DNA of 39,913 nucleotides from Clostridiales bacterium. Lineage in GTDB: Bacteria > Bacillota > DSM-16504 > Desulfitibacterales > JAICDB01. Below, piece by piece: positions 31,064 to 39,236 of the stretch (position 1 is the first letter of the stretch; the number at the start of each line of letters is the position of its first letter). Both the position numbers and the translations under genes were made by a program. Location of the stretch: contig JAICDB010000008.1 in assembly GCA_020063565.1 (NCBI GenBank), forward strand, positions 1-39,913, read 5' to 3'. The notes beneath the pieces were generated by a model, which worked only from the letters and a program-made list of their open reading frames with translations, made no database searches and had not been told where the DNA came from.

Positions 31064-31338
31064 ACCTGGTTACTAAAATCTATACAAATCTGAAAGGTCG
31101 CTACCGAACCAGGAAAAAGGTAACATACTGCAGGGATTCTCACCCTGTTCTGCCAGAACCCGGCACTCAATTGAATGTGCTATGCTTCTTCTTATTCTTC
31201 ACTTAACATATCAAATTGAGTGCCGGGTATCATTCACCTGAAGTGAAAGATTATCCGGCAGTTCCCTGTTAGGGACAGCAGATGCAGCAAACCATTCCTT
31301 CTTTCGGTCAGTTCGCTGCCAGGCTTAAGTAACCAGGT
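31064..31338 (-). ncRNA. Highly structured non-coding end of the TnpB element, candidate guide (omega) RNA
   Basis: This 275-nt stretch starts at the tnpB stop codon. It is closed by an 11-bp inverted repeat, ACCTGGTTACT/AGTAACCAGGT (31064-31074 with 31328-31338). Inside on the minus strand are successive stems: GCAGCGAAC/GTTTGCTGC, TCCCT/AGGGA, TTCAC/GTGAA, a 15-bp perfect ACCCGGCACTCAATT/AATTGAGTGCCGGGT, TTCTG/CAGAA and CAGGG/CCCTG. TnpB proteins use guide RNAs made from the end of their element directly downstream of the gene, which fits the position. I found no group I or group II intron core. Function is inferred. Confidence 0.5.
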
Positions 31339-32898
31339 CTACACCTCCCTCAATGTCAATTGGTAGCTTTTTAATTCCAGTGTTTTTTTAACAACGTTCC
31401 ATATTTTCCATAAATGTTGTTTTTTAAAGTTCTCAATGTTTTTAATTAAAGTCATCAGGTACTTCAGTCTCTTTTTACCATTATTTGATTTTTTCTCGGT
31501 TTCTTCCATAGAACCAAGAATGCTAATCAGGTAAGGTTTTACCTTGTTTTGAAGATATTCCAATAGTTCTCTTGGAATTTTTTCAGTAAAACCCAAACCT
31601 CTTCTCCCTATTACAAAGCTTGCTGCTTCATGGGTACTTAAGCCGTATTTTTTACTGTATTTAAAACGGCCTATTACTGATGTATATGCAGGGTTGACTT
31701 TTTTGACCATAAAACCGTGTCTTAGCGCTTTTCTGGTTATTGTCGAGAGCATTTTGTTTTTGGCAAAGGTATGTGTTAACATGTTAAATTTTCTGTTTGT
31801 ATCGTGGTTTTGGCTTAACTTAATATTTTCCAGGACAATTGTACCTACATTTTCTTGTAGAAGGTAATTTACAATATCCTTTGCCAGTTCACCTGAAATG
31901 TTACTACGTTTATTGGCTGAAACATATTCCATTTCATAGCAGTAGAATATTTTTGATTTTAGGAAGTTTCCGTGTTTGGTTAATATGCTTACAGCTATGC
32001 GGTCAATATTGACATCTATTCCGGCTATTAAATCGGAATCGATTTTGTCATTCCACTTGAGTTCTTCTCCATGAACTTCTTCTTCAAATATTAAGTGAAC
32101 ATAGTATTCGCCTTTTTTTCTTTTAATTTGAACCGTATAAGGTTTGTAAGTTTCAAGAGGTTTGCCTTGAGAATTGATGCCTTCATCAGGGAGTATAATA
32201 TCTATCACTTCAGTAAAAAACTTTTCAGGAACTTTGGCTTCTGCTTTAATGCGTGGACTTCTGCCGCTTTCACTCATATTCAATGGGTCTGCTATTTCTA
32301 TATAAAACTTCTGGTTTTCATAAACTAGACGAATGTTTAAATTACCCTTTTTGGATTTATCCCCTCTTGAATAAAGTTCTTGACTTCGGAGATCTTTCCA
32401 TTCTTCATTGGTAATTTTACCTTTCCTGCGGGCTATAAAATTCTTTTTTCCACCAAATATTATTTTGGGTATTGTGCCTGTTTCCAGATGTTTCTGTAAT
32501 TCTTTTTCCTTGGTTTTAAGTTTTTCCAGGCGGTTAGTTAGTCCTTTTAAACATGTTTTTAAATCACATTTTTGAGGTTTCTTTTTACCGGTTTTATAGA
32601 GTTCTATTTTTTTTTCGGTTTTTGTTATTTTAGACCGGATATCTTCCAGCCTCACAGGGAGAAGTTCTTTTTGACTGTCAATGACTGCATTTGCCAAAAG
32701 TACGGCATCTTCAGCATATCTTTTGTTTAAACCAAAGATAGCAGGAATTATTTTGTTTAGGTCATTAAGCTTATATCCTTCAAGGAGTCTATTGAAGGCA
32801 TATCTTTTAGCTGAACAGAAAACACGCATTAAGTCATTTAAGATTGAAGCAAATTCATTTCCAGGATCTTTTAGTTTAAATATGCGTACTGTTTTCAT
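31339..32898 (-). CDS. TnpB-like (IS605 OrfB family) RuvC protein, long variant
   Basis: A 519-residue protein starting MKTVRIFKLKD. RuvC motif I is GIDVNIDRIAVSIL (Asp at residue 295) and motif II is GTIVLENIKL (Glu at 357). The bridge between motifs, VNPAYTSVIGRF, is TnpB-like, but the CxxC zinc ribbon that normally follows is absent, and the motif III Asp (DxNAA in typical TnpB) is replaced by LSTHEAAS (residues 420-427). The N-terminal part is longer than usual and has a Lys-rich coiled segment. An in-frame ATG at 32934 lies over the -10 box, so I choose the ATG at 32898 with AAAGGGGTGA before it. It may be an active RNA-guided nuclease variant or a catalytically altered one. Confidence 0.78.
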   Translation of the reverse strand: MKTVRIFKLKDPGNEFASILNDLMRVFCSAKRYAFNRLLEGYKLNDLNKIIPAIFGLNKRYAEDAVLLANAVIDSQKELLPVRLEDIRSKITKTEKKIELYKTGKKKPQKCDLKTCLKGLTNRLEKLKTKEKELQKHLETGTIPKIIFGGKKNFIARRKGKITNEEWKDLRSQELYSRGDKSKKGNLNIRLVYENQKFYIEIADPLNMSESGRSPRIKAEAKVPEKFFTEVIDIILPDEGINSQGKPLETYKPYTVQIKRKKGEYYVHLIFEEEVHGEELKWNDKIDSDLIAGIDVNIDRIAVSILTKHGNFLKSKIFYCYEMEYVSANKRSNISGELAKDIVNYLLQENVGTIVLENIKLSQNHDTNRKFNMLTHTFAKNKMLSTITRKALRHGFMVKKVNPAYTSVIGRFKYSKKYGLSTHEAASFVIGRRGLGFTEKIPRELLEYLQNKVKPYLISILGSMEETEKKSNNGKKRLKYLMTLIKNIENFKKQHLWKIWNVVKKTLELKSYQLTLREV

Positions 32899-32905
32899 GT
32901 GCAAG

Positions 32906-32928
32906 TTCACCCCTTTAGGGGTATTATA
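32906..32928 (-). promoter_or_regulatory. Extended -10 promoter and SD-sequestering hairpin of tnpB
   Basis: On the minus strand TGCTATAAT (-10 at 32923-32928) is an extended -10 box without a good -35. Directly downstream, ACCCC-TAAA-GGGGT pairs the ribosome site GGGGTGA into a short hairpin, which would lower translation. Confidence 0.5.
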
Positions 32929-33003
32929 GCACATATGTTCGGCTTTGTGGGTTCTATATTATGGTTTATTCGTATAGATTCCTATATATTTTAGCGAGCT
33001 GTT

Positions 33004-34110
33004 TCAACCTCCTAAATATACATTACCCTTGGTAACTTCTACACCCAGATAATCTTTTCCTAACTTCTCTCCGATATTTTTGTCTGTTGTTGTTATAAAT
33101 GTTTGGATATTTGCTGTTATGCTTTCTGCTAAAAAATGCTGCCTGAATAAATCAAGTTCTGACATAACATCATCCAGTAAAAGTACAGGAAATTCACCTG
33201 TTTCATTTTTGATAAGTTCTAGTTCAGCCATCTTCAAAGATAAAATAGCTGTTCTTTGCTGTCCCTGTGAACCAAAATCCCTCAAAACATAGCCATCTAT
33301 ATTTATAATTATTTCATCCCTGTGGGGCCCTAAAAGTGATATGCCCTTTTCAATTTCAGATTTTCTTAATATATTTAAATGTTTTAAGATTTCTTCTGGA
33401 GATGGCAGCTTATTTTCATTTAAAGTAAAGCATTCCATTTTATATTGTAACTCAATTTCTTCCTTGTTATCGGTTAGTTTTTGATGGTATTTAGCTGTAA
33501 GTAACCTTAATTTTTTTAAGAAACTTATTCGGCGTTTTAATATTTCCGAACAAAGAGTGGCATATTGCGGATCCCAGATTTCAAGCTGCCCCTTGCCCAT
33601 ATATCCCTTTGCTATTTGTTTTAAGAGGGTGTTTCTCTGATATAAAACCTTTTTAAAATCACTATATATATTATAATACCTGGAATAAATTTGAAATATT
33701 TGCCTGTCCAGGTATTTTCTTCTAAAGTTTGGGCCGCCTTTAATTACAAAAATATCGTCCGGAGTAAATAAAACTGTCCGCATAGTACCAAAGTATTTGC
33801 TTCTATCCAGTTCTACCCTGTTTACCTTTAATCTTTTATTTTTTTCAGAGCAACTTATTTCTATATAATAATTTTGTCCATCTCTTTCCAAATCACCTTC
33901 GAGCCGAAAAAAATTTTTATCCCAATTAATAATTTGTTTATCATTTTTTGTTCTATAAGAATTTACAAAACTTAAATAATATATAGATTCCAGGAGATTA
34001 CTCTTCCCCTGGGCATTTCTTCCATAAATTATATTCAAATTTGGATGTGGTACTAAAACGAGATTCAGGTAATTTCTAAAATTTTGTAGTAGTAATTTAT
34101 TCAATTTCAC
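33004..34110 (-). CDS. recF: DNA replication and repair protein RecF
   Basis: A 368-residue SMC-like ATPase. Walker A GRNAQGKSNLLE (about residues 31-42), ABC signature in GSQGQQRTAILSLKMAELEL, and Walker B LLLDDVMSELD are all present. RecF binds gapped DNA and helps RecR/RecO load RecA. I choose GTG at 34110 (MKLNKLLLQNFRNY), because AAGAGGT lies 7 bp upstream of it and overlaps the GTG three codons earlier. The stop codon lies inside AGGAGGTTGA, which must once have been the remB ribosome site before the insertion at 31068-33001. Confidence 0.95.
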   Translation of the reverse strand: MKLNKLLLQNFRNYLNLVLVPHPNLNIIYGRNAQGKSNLLESIYYLSFVNSYRTKNDKQIINWDKNFFRLEGDLERDGQNYYIEISCSEKNKRLKVNRVELDRSKYFGTMRTVLFTPDDIFVIKGGPNFRRKYLDRQIFQIYSRYYNIYSDFKKVLYQRNTLLKQIAKGYMGKGQLEIWDPQYATLCSEILKRRISFLKKLRLLTAKYHQKLTDNKEEIELQYKMECFTLNENKLPSPEEILKHLNILRKSEIEKGISLLGPHRDEIIINIDGYVLRDFGSQGQQRTAILSLKMAELELIKNETGEFPVLLLDDVMSELDLFRQHFLAESITANIQTFITTTDKNIGEKLGKDYLGVEVTKGNVYLGG

Positions 34111-34122
34111 ATGATACACCTC

Positions 34123-34350
34123 TTACGGTGTTGTTATCACCTTAAACTTACTATATCCATTTATTTCTACAGTATCCCCATTTACCAGTCTTCTCCCTCT
34201 CTTATATTCTACTTCTCCATTTACTTTTATTTTACCTTCTTGAATGAGAAGCTTGGCAATTCCTCCGCTTTCAACAATATTTGCCCACTTTAAAAATTGT
34301 TGTAATTTTATATTGTCTGTCTCTATAGGGATTTCCTGGTAGCCTTCCAC
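34123..34350 (-). CDS. S4 domain protein (YaaA/RlbA type)
   Basis: A 75-residue protein made of a single S4 RNA-binding fold: LQQFLKWANIVESGGIAKLLIQEG and KVNGEVEYKRGRRLVNGDTV. This small protein between dnaN and recF is conserved in Firmicutes origins and is linked to ribosome assembly in Bacillus. Start is GTG at 34350 with AAGGAG 8 bp upstream. It is 12 bp from dnaN and 12 bp from recF and so belongs to the dnaN-recF operon. Confidence 0.93.
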   Translation of the reverse strand: MEGYQEIPIETDNIKLQQFLKWANIVESGGIAKLLIQEGKIKVNGEVEYKRGRRLVNGDTVEINGYSKFKVITTP

Positions 34351-34362
34351 ATTATCACTCCT

Positions 34363-35478
34363 TTATGCCCTTAAGGGTAAAATAAGGCATAAGTAATTGG
34401 AATCTGTATCGCCTTCAAAAATTGCAGGACTGAGTGAACCATTTAATTTAATTTTTACATTTTCGTCGCCTATTACCTTAAGAATATCCAATAAGTAACG
34501 TCCATTAAAGGCTATTTCAATTTTTTCTCCTTCTGAATAAACGTTTATTTCTTCATGAACATAACCTAAATCTGAGGATTGAGAGCTTATAACTAAAGTA
34601 TTTCCTTCAAGTTGTAATTTGATTACGTTTGAGCTGGATTTCGTTTCATCATATGACATTAAAATTGCTCTTTCAAGTGATTTTATTAAATCAGCGCTAT
34701 GGACTTTAATTAAAGTTGAGAAATCTCTTGGAATAACGTCTTGATATACAGGAAACTGGCCATCTATCAGTCTTACCTTTACTTTGATATCTTCAGTTTG
34801 AAAAATAGCTTGATTTTCTCCAATCCCAATTGTTATTTCTTCTGTTTCTTTATCGATTATTTTGTTTACTTCCTGAAGCGCCTTACCAGGTACAATTACA
34901 GGTTTGATAATATCAATACCAGGTAAAGGATTATCCCTGAGGGTAAGCCTGTGGGTATCTGTAGAGACAAATCTTAATTTATTGTCTCCCGGAGTTTCAA
35001 ATAAAACACCGGTAAAAGCAGGTCTTGAATCATCATGTGATATGGCTATACTAACCTGCTTGATCATTTCTGAAAAAATTACTGGATTTATTTTGAAGTT
35101 ACAGTAGTTATCTATCTCAGGTAAAAAGGAATATTGCTCAGCATCGTACGTATTAAATGAGAGCTCCGAATTTAAATATTTGATTATTATGTTGTTTTTA
35201 TCTTTTTCTTTGGTAAAGCTAATATCTGTATCTGGTAGCTTTCGAACAAGTTCTGAAAAATGCTTTGCAGGAATTACAGTCGTTCCCTTTTCTTCTATAT
35301 TTGCCTTGATATTGCATTCGATACCTATTTCCAAATCAGTTCCCCTCAAGAGCAAACAATCATCTTTAGCTTCCAGATATATTCCTGTTAAAACACTCAC
35401 TGTGTTCCTTGGAGATATGGCACGTGCTACTGCCTGTACTCCTCTATTTAATTCTGTATTGGAAACTGTAAATCGCAT
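34363..35478 (-). CDS. dnaN: DNA polymerase III beta subunit (sliding clamp)
   Basis: A 371-residue clamp with the three-domain repeated fold. The N-terminus MRFTVSNTELNRGVQAVARAI (first 20 residues are typical), the central SIAISHDDSRPAFTGVLFE and the C-terminal AIFEGDTDSNYLCLILPLRA-type end (usually MPMR) identify it. AAGGAGG lies before the ATG. It follows dnaA but is separated by 234 bp that hold the unwinding region and a repeat. The last motif LILPLRA replaces the usual LPMR, a small variation. Confidence 0.97.
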   Translation of the reverse strand: MRFTVSNTELNRGVQAVARAISPRNTVSVLTGIYLEAKDDCLLLRGTDLEIGIECNIKANIEEKGTTVIPAKHFSELVRKLPDTDISFTKEKDKNNIIIKYLNSELSFNTYDAEQYSFLPEIDNYCNFKINPVIFSEMIKQVSIAISHDDSRPAFTGVLFETPGDNKLRFVSTDTHRLTLRDNPLPGIDIIKPVIVPGKALQEVNKIIDKETEEITIGIGENQAIFQTEDIKVKVRLIDGQFPVYQDVIPRDFSTLIKVHSADLIKSLERAILMSYDETKSSSNVIKLQLEGNTLVISSQSSDLGYVHEEINVYSEGEKIEIAFNGRYLLDILKVIGDENVKIKLNGSLSPAIFEGDTDSNYLCLILPLRA

Positions 35479-35496
35479 TTTAATCCTCCTTACTTA

Positions 35497-35603
35497 TAAA
35501 TAAAAATATAGTAGTAATAGTAGTATGGCTTGTGAATTTGTGGAAAAGATATGTGAATTATTTAAGATCAAGATTTAAAACTTGTGCTTAACCCTGTGGA
35601 TAA
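35497..35603. other. Origin unwinding region between dnaA and dnaN (DUE, DnaA-trios, DnaA boxes)
   Basis: On the minus strand, a perfect DnaA box TTATCCACA (35595-35603), a near box TTTTCCACA (35539-35547) and ATTCACAAGCC lead into the triplet run ATACTACTATTACTACTA (35509-35526) and then an AT-only stretch. This is the same arrangement as the Bacillus subtilis unwinding site, where DnaA-trios next to a DnaA box guide strand opening. Together with the boxes at 37103-37552 it makes a bipartite origin around dnaA. Confidence 0.85.
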
Positions 35604-35631
35604 CTAAACGATTTATTCAGAAGTTATTTTA

Positions 35632-35716
35632 TAGAAATTATAATTTTACTTCCTGATAGCATAAGTACTATTAAGCTTTTAGCCGTCGCCAGAGTTGCAA
35701 GTCAAGTTTTCTTTAA
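35632..35716 (-). repeat. Dispersed repeat family 1, copy d
   Basis: On the minus strand it starts at the dnaA stop codon (TTAAAGAAAACTTGACTTGC), continues CTCTGGCGACGGCTAAAAGC and ends ACTTATGCTATCAGG, followed by an AT-rich tail. It is strongly similar to the copies at 20900-20990 and 28699-28788. It lies between dnaA and the unwinding region. Confidence 0.8.
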
Positions 35717-37080
35717 GATGCCTGTAATTTTTCTTTAATTGAATTAACAGTTTGCTTGAGTTTAACGTCTTTTTTAATATCTTTTTCAATTTTTTCTTGA
35801 GCGTGGAGTACAGTTGTATGATCCCTACCACCAAAAGCTTCTCCTATCTTTGGAAGTGAGAGATCTGTAAGTTCCCTTGCAAGATACATTGCTATTTGCC
35901 TGGGGTAAGCTACACTTCTTGTTCTTTTTTTACCCTTGAGATCTTCAATTTTTAAGGAAAAATGGCTTGCTACCAGTTCCTGAATCTTTTCAACTGTAAT
36001 TTTGTTTTCATTATCGACTGAAAAGAGATTTTGGAGGGCTGTTGCCGCTAACTCCGAATTGATTTTTTCTCCTGCAATGGAAGCATAGGCTGCTACCCTT
36101 ATTAATGCACCTTCAAGCTCTCTGATATTTGACTTAATGTTTTTAGCTATAAAAAGTAGTACATCATCAGAGAATTTAAGGTTTTCAGCTTCTGCCTTCT
36201 TGCTTAAAATAGCTATTCTTGTTTCCAGGTCAGGAGGCTGGATATCTGTTATGAGGCCCCATTCGAATCTGGAACGCAACCTGTCTTCTAGCGTGGGAAT
36301 TTCCCTGGGAGGACGATCACTGGATATTACTATTTGCTTATCGGCTTCATACAGTGAATTGAAGGTATGGAAAAACTCTTCTTGGGTTCTTTCCTTACCT
36401 GCTAGAAATTGAATATCATCTATAAGAAGTACATCAATATTACGGTACTTGTTTCTAAATTCTACAGTTTTGTCGTCCCTAATGGATTTAATCATTTCAT
36501 TTGTAAAGTTTTCTGATGATACATATAACACCCTTGATGAAGGAAGATGTGAAATAACAAAGTTACCAACTGCATTCATCAGGTGGGTTTTACCTAATCC
36601 AACTCCCCCGTAAATAAAAAGAGGATTATATGCTTTAGCTGGTGCCTCTGCAACTGCAAGGGAGGCTGCGTGGGCAAATCTATTACTGTTACCCACAACA
36701 AAGGTTTCAAAAGTATATTTTGGGTTTAATTGTGGAAAAATATAGTTGTTAGTAATTTGATTTTTATTATCATCTATTTCTTTATGTAATTCCCATCTTG
36801 GTGGTTCAGGGATTTTTTCAAAGGGTAAGATGAAGTCAAGTTTTAACTCACTGTCATCCATTTCCAATAAAAGACAGAGAGTGTTTTTTATTAAGTTATA
36901 ATAACGACTTTTCACCCATTCAAAAACAAATTCATTTGGTACTGTAATGATAGCCGTATTATTTTGGAGTGATGTGAGTTTTGTTCCCTTTAACCATGTA
37001 TCGAAACTAGGTTTACTTAATTCATTTTTTAGAATATCCATAGTTTTATCCCAAATGTCCTCAAGTTGATGATTGCTCAT
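35713..37080 (-). CDS. dnaA: Chromosomal replication initiator DnaA
   Basis: A 455-residue initiator of usual length. Domain I (about 1-85), a short linker, AAA+ domain with Walker [10 protein letters not shown] (about residues 157-165) and Walker [10 protein letters not shown], arginine finger region [12 protein letters not shown], and domain IV with the DNA-binding signature [11 protein letters not shown] (about 420). The start has GGGGG about 8 bp before the ATG. DnaA boxes upstream (37103-37552) overlap the region where its promoter must lie, so autoregulation is likely. I could not settle the promoter. Repeat family 1 copy d begins at its stop codon. Confidence 0.98.
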   Translation of the reverse strand: MSNHQLEDIWDKTMDILKNELSKPSFDTWLKGTKLTSLQNNTAIITVPNEFVFEWVKSRYYNLIKNTLCLLLEMDDSELKLDFILPFEKIPEPPRWELHKEIDDNKNQITNNYIFPQLNPKYTFETFVVGNSNRFAHAASLAVAEAPAKAYNPLFIYGGVGLGKTHLMNAVGNFVISHLPSSRVLYVSSENFTNEMIKSIRDDKTVEFRNKYRNIDVLLIDDIQFLAGKERTQEEFFHTFNSLYEADKQIVISSDRPPREIPTLEDRLRSRFEWGLITDIQPPDLETRIAILSKKAEAENLKFSDDVLLFIAKNIKSNIRELEGALIRVAAYASIAGEKINSELAATALQNLFSVDNENKITVEKIQELVASHFSLKIEDLKGKKRTRSVAYPRQIAMYLARELTDLSLPKIGEAFGGRDHTTVLHAQEKIEKDIKKDVKLKQTVNSIKEKLQAS

Positions 37081-37102
37081 TAAATAACCCCCTATTTAAA
37101 AA

Positions 37103-37552
37103 TGTGGACATAATTGTGGATAAATTTCAAGAAATAAAAATAGCTTAAAACCCTTGAGTTTCCTAGTTTAAAAACTATATAAGAAAGTAAGAAAAAAAAT
37201 ATCCACAAAAAATATCCACAAGTTTATAGTTGTTATTAAATCCTTAATCATTGAGATATAAGGAAACTAATTTAATTTATTAACAGATGAAATTTTGTTA
37301 ATATGTGGACAAAGTTAATATGTGAAAAGGTTGTTAATAAGAAGGATGTAAATTTCTGTAAAATAACTTCTAATTAAGAATTTGTGGGATTAGTGTTTAA
37401 CAAATTTTGCATTCATATAGTATCAAAAGTTATCCACAACTTCAATAATCAAGATCATTTTTCCAAAATTAATAAAAAAAAATATACTTGATTGTGGATA
37501 TTTTTGTGTGGATATATTAAAATAAACTGTGATTTTTGTATCTTGTGGATAA
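37103..37552. other. Origin DnaA-box cluster upstream of dnaA (oriC)
   Basis: The 570 bp between dnaA and rpmH have no gene. Perfect boxes TTATCCACA or complement: 37115-37123, 37430-37438, 37544-37552. One-mismatch boxes: 37199-37207, 37212-37220, 37304-37312, 37493-37501 and 37507-37515. Weaker sites lie at 37103 and 37321. The region is very AT-rich, and the strand switch of gene direction occurs here. Confidence 0.92.
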
Positions 37553-37578
37553 CTATTTGAGAGGAATATTCATATTTC

Positions 37579-37608
37579 TTGACATTTTATGTGTGGTATT
37601 GTTATAAT
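37579..37608 (+). promoter_or_regulatory. Sigma-A promoter of rpmH-rnpA
   Basis: -35 TTGACA (37579-37584) and -10 TATAAT (37603-37608), both perfect, with an 18-bp spacer. A DnaA box ends 27 bp upstream, so the promoter may respond to DnaA. Confidence 0.9.
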
Positions 37609-37650
37609 CGTGGTACATGTGTGTTAGGGAGCTGTAAGGAGGTAAAATAA

Positions 37651-37785
37651 ATGAAAAGAACCTACCAACCGAAAAACAGAAAGCATAAAAGGGTTCACGG
37701 CTTTAGAAAAAGAATGAGTACGAAAGGTGGACGTAAAATATTAAAAAATCGTCGTAGAAAAGGAAGAAAGAGACTATCTGCTTAA
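37651..37785 (+). CDS. rpmH: 50S ribosomal protein L34
   Basis: A 44-residue, very basic protein beginning [18 protein letters not shown] and ending [11 protein letters not shown], the standard bacterial L34. AAGGAGG lies 8 bp before the ATG. It is the first gene to the right of the origin, as in nearly all bacteria. A short hairpin follows it and probably reduces read-through into rnpA. Confidence 0.98.
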   Translation: MKRTYQPKNRKHKRVHGFRKRMSTKGGRKILKNRRRKGRKRLSA

Positions 37786-37811
37786 GGCCGCATTTGGTGG
37801 CCTTTTTGGCT
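37786..37811 (+). terminator. Hairpin after rpmH, probable partial terminator
   Basis: AGGCC-GCATTTGGT-GGCCT followed by TTTTGG lies directly after the rpmH stop codon. The short stem and the rnpA gene 75 bp later suggest attenuation rather than a full stop, which would give more L34 than RnpA. Confidence 0.6.
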
Positions 37812-37885
37812 TATTATGGGAAAATGTTTAATTTTTTTTAAGTAAGTGTATAATATTAATTTAGATAATGTTAGGAGAATTTGCT

Positions 37886-38251
37886 TTGTTAGCTGGTGAC
37901 AATAGATTAAAAAAGAGAAAAGATTTTAAAAAAGTATATGCAAAAGGAAAAACTTCAGCTAACAAGTATTTAGTAGCGTATGTTTTAAACAATAACCATA
38001 ATACTATCAGAATAGGCTTTAGTGTTTCCAAAAAAATAGGTAATGCTGTTGAGAGAAATAAAATAAAGAGGGTGTTGCGTGAAATTTGCAGATTGAATAT
38101 TCATAAATTTATTTCTGGAATCGATGTAATTTTTATTGCCAGATCAAAAATTAAAGGAATTTCTTATAGTAAAGTCGAAAAAGAATTATTAAAACTTGCA
38201 GATAAAGGTAAAATTTTAAAGAGGGATGAAGATGGCAAAATTATGTACTAG
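37886..38251 (+). CDS. rnpA: Ribonuclease P protein component
   Basis: A 121-residue basic protein. [17 protein letters not shown] at the N-terminus and the RNR motif [14 protein letters not shown] (about residues 53-66) identify RnpA, which binds RNase P RNA and helps process tRNA 5' ends. An ATG at 37868 has no ribosome site, whereas AGGAGA lies 7 bp before an in-frame TTG at 37886. That start gives [14 protein letters not shown], in line with the family. It overlaps yidD by 20 bp. Confidence 0.93.
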   Translation: MLAGDNRLKKRKDFKKVYAKGKTSANKYLVAYVLNNNHNTIRIGFSVSKKIGNAVERNKIKRVLREICRLNIHKFISGIDVIFIARSKIKGISYSKVEKELLKLADKGKILKRDEDGKIMY

Positions 38252-38438
38252 AATGATTATTTTTTATCAAAAATACATATCACCTTTTTTTCCGCGCAGG
38301 TGCCGTTTTTATCCCACATGCTCCCAGTATGCCTATGAGGCAATTATTAAATACGGCTTTTTAAAAGGATCTTTAAAATCCATTTGGAGGATTATGAGGT
38401 GCAATCCGTTTAATCCTGGTGGATATGATCCAGTATAA
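38232..38438 (+). CDS. yidD: Membrane protein insertion efficiency factor YidD
   Basis: A 68-residue protein with the family signature [28 protein letters not shown] (residues about 7-33) and the C-terminal [13 protein letters not shown]. It is a small membrane-associated factor encoded between rnpA and yidC. The ATG at 38232 is preferred, because GAGGG is 7 bp upstream. Another ATG lies two codons earlier, at 38226. Confidence 0.95.
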   Translation: MAKLCTRMIIFYQKYISPFFPRRCRFYPTCSQYAYEAIIKYGFLKGSLKSIWRIMRCNPFNPGGYDPV

Positions 38439-38482
38439 TATTTAAGGCAATTTACTTGTCAAGGAGGTGAGCCTGCCAGTCC

Positions 38483-38535
38483 CTAACAGTGAGTGTTCGA
38501 AAAGAAGCACGGACTTTTCGAACATCTTCTAACAG
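38483..38535 (-). repeat. Dispersed repeat family 2, copy 3, overlapping the yidC start
   Basis: A hairpin GTTCGAAAAG-AAGCACGGA-CTTTTCGAAC (38495-38523) is bounded by a direct repeat CTAACAG (38483-38489 and 38529-38535). The reverse complement matches the copy at 30768-30820. It sits between a strong ribosome site, AAGGAGGTGA (38461-38470), and the yidC body. Confidence 0.7.
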
Positions 38536-39236
38536 AAAAAGGGTTATGTGCAGGGATAATTTTGTCAGTGTTAGTAAACTTTATTTCACAAACAATTCAA
38601 TTTCTTTACGAATTAACAGCTAATTTGGGCATAGCGAACTATGGGATTGCAATAATTTTATTCACAATTCTAATTAAGCTGGTACTTCTACCGTTAACTG
38701 CTAAGCAGGTTAAAGGTATGAGGATAATGCAGGAGTTGCAGCCCAAAGTACAGGAAATTCAAAAAAAGTATAAAAATAACCCTCAACAGGCTCAACAAAA
38801 GGTTATGGAATTATATAAGGAACATAATGCAAATCCATTTGCAGGTTGCTGGCCAATACTTATTCAAATGCCAATATTATTTGCATTATTTAGTGCTTTA
38901 CGAACTTTTTTTGATCCTGTAAAGCATCCTGAATATGTAAATATAAATGCTGCTAATTTTTTATGGATTCCTAATCTTGGAAATCCAGATCCATATCATA
39001 TTTTGCCCATTCTTGTAGTAATCGGTACATTTCTGCAACAGAAAGTTTCATCACCGGGTAATGTTGAGGGTCCTCAAAAAACCATGTTATTTATAATGCC
39101 TTTATTTATCGGCTATATTAGTATGAAATTTCCTGCAGGACTTGCTCTTTACTGGGTTATGTATAGTATCATGGGAATTTTTGAGCAACTTCTGTTAAAG
39201 CGGCCTATGATAAAGGAGGAAGTTGGCGCCAAATGA
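38493..39236 (+). CDS. yidC: Membrane protein insertase YidC (Oxa1/SpoIIIJ family)
   Basis: A 247-residue open frame (GTG start) with the Oxa1 core: NYGIAIILFTILIKLVLLPLT, MQELQPKVQEIQKKYKNNP, CWPILIQMPILFALFSALR, and two more membrane segments to about residue 235. It inserts proteins into the membrane with or without SecYEG. The first 14 or so residues come from a family 2 repeat. The TGA directly upstream blocks any extension, and the AAGGAGG at 38461 is 25 bp away from the GTG. A TTG at 38562 (L24), with AGGGA 6-7 bp before it, gives MSVLVNFISQTIQFLYEL and fits family N-termini better. The true start is uncertain. No lipobox is evident. Confidence 0.9.
   Translation: MFEKKHGLFEHLLTEKGLCAGIILSVLVNFISQTIQFLYELTANLGIANYGIAIILFTILIKLVLLPLTAKQVKGMRIMQELQPKVQEIQKKYKNNPQQAQQKVMELYKEHNANPFAGCWPILIQMPILFALFSALRTFFDPVKHPEYVNINAANFLWIPNLGNPDPYHILPILVVIGTFLQQKVSSPGNVEGPQKTMLFIMPLFIGYISMKFPAGLALYWVMYSIMGIFEQLLLKRPMIKEEVGAK

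Larger units (their letters stand above)
31068..33001 (-). mobile_element. TnpB-only insertion between recF and remB, flanked by 9-bp direct repeats
   Basis: TTTCAACCT occurs at 31059-31067 and again at 33002-33010, flanking the tnpB gene and its non-coding end. Joining the flanks restores recF running straight into the ribosome site and start of remB, the standard Firmicutes arrangement. No tnpA gene is present, so the element would need a helper to move. The ends share imperfect CTAAAAT...CTATAC in inverted orientation. A 9-bp duplication is unusual for IS200/IS605 elements, which insert without one, so the exact edges are uncertain. Confidence 0.6.

Noticed and set aside
31060..31170. The longer remB frame beginning at 31170
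   Set aside because: Its first 37 residues are encoded by the inserted element and its structured RNA. The family start MYLHLGG at 31059 with its own remnant ribosome site is preferred.
31064..33001. IStron: a group I intron fused to an IS605-type element
   Set aside because: I looked for the conserved group I core segments and a group II domain V and found neither. The structured region is better explained as a TnpB-associated RNA.
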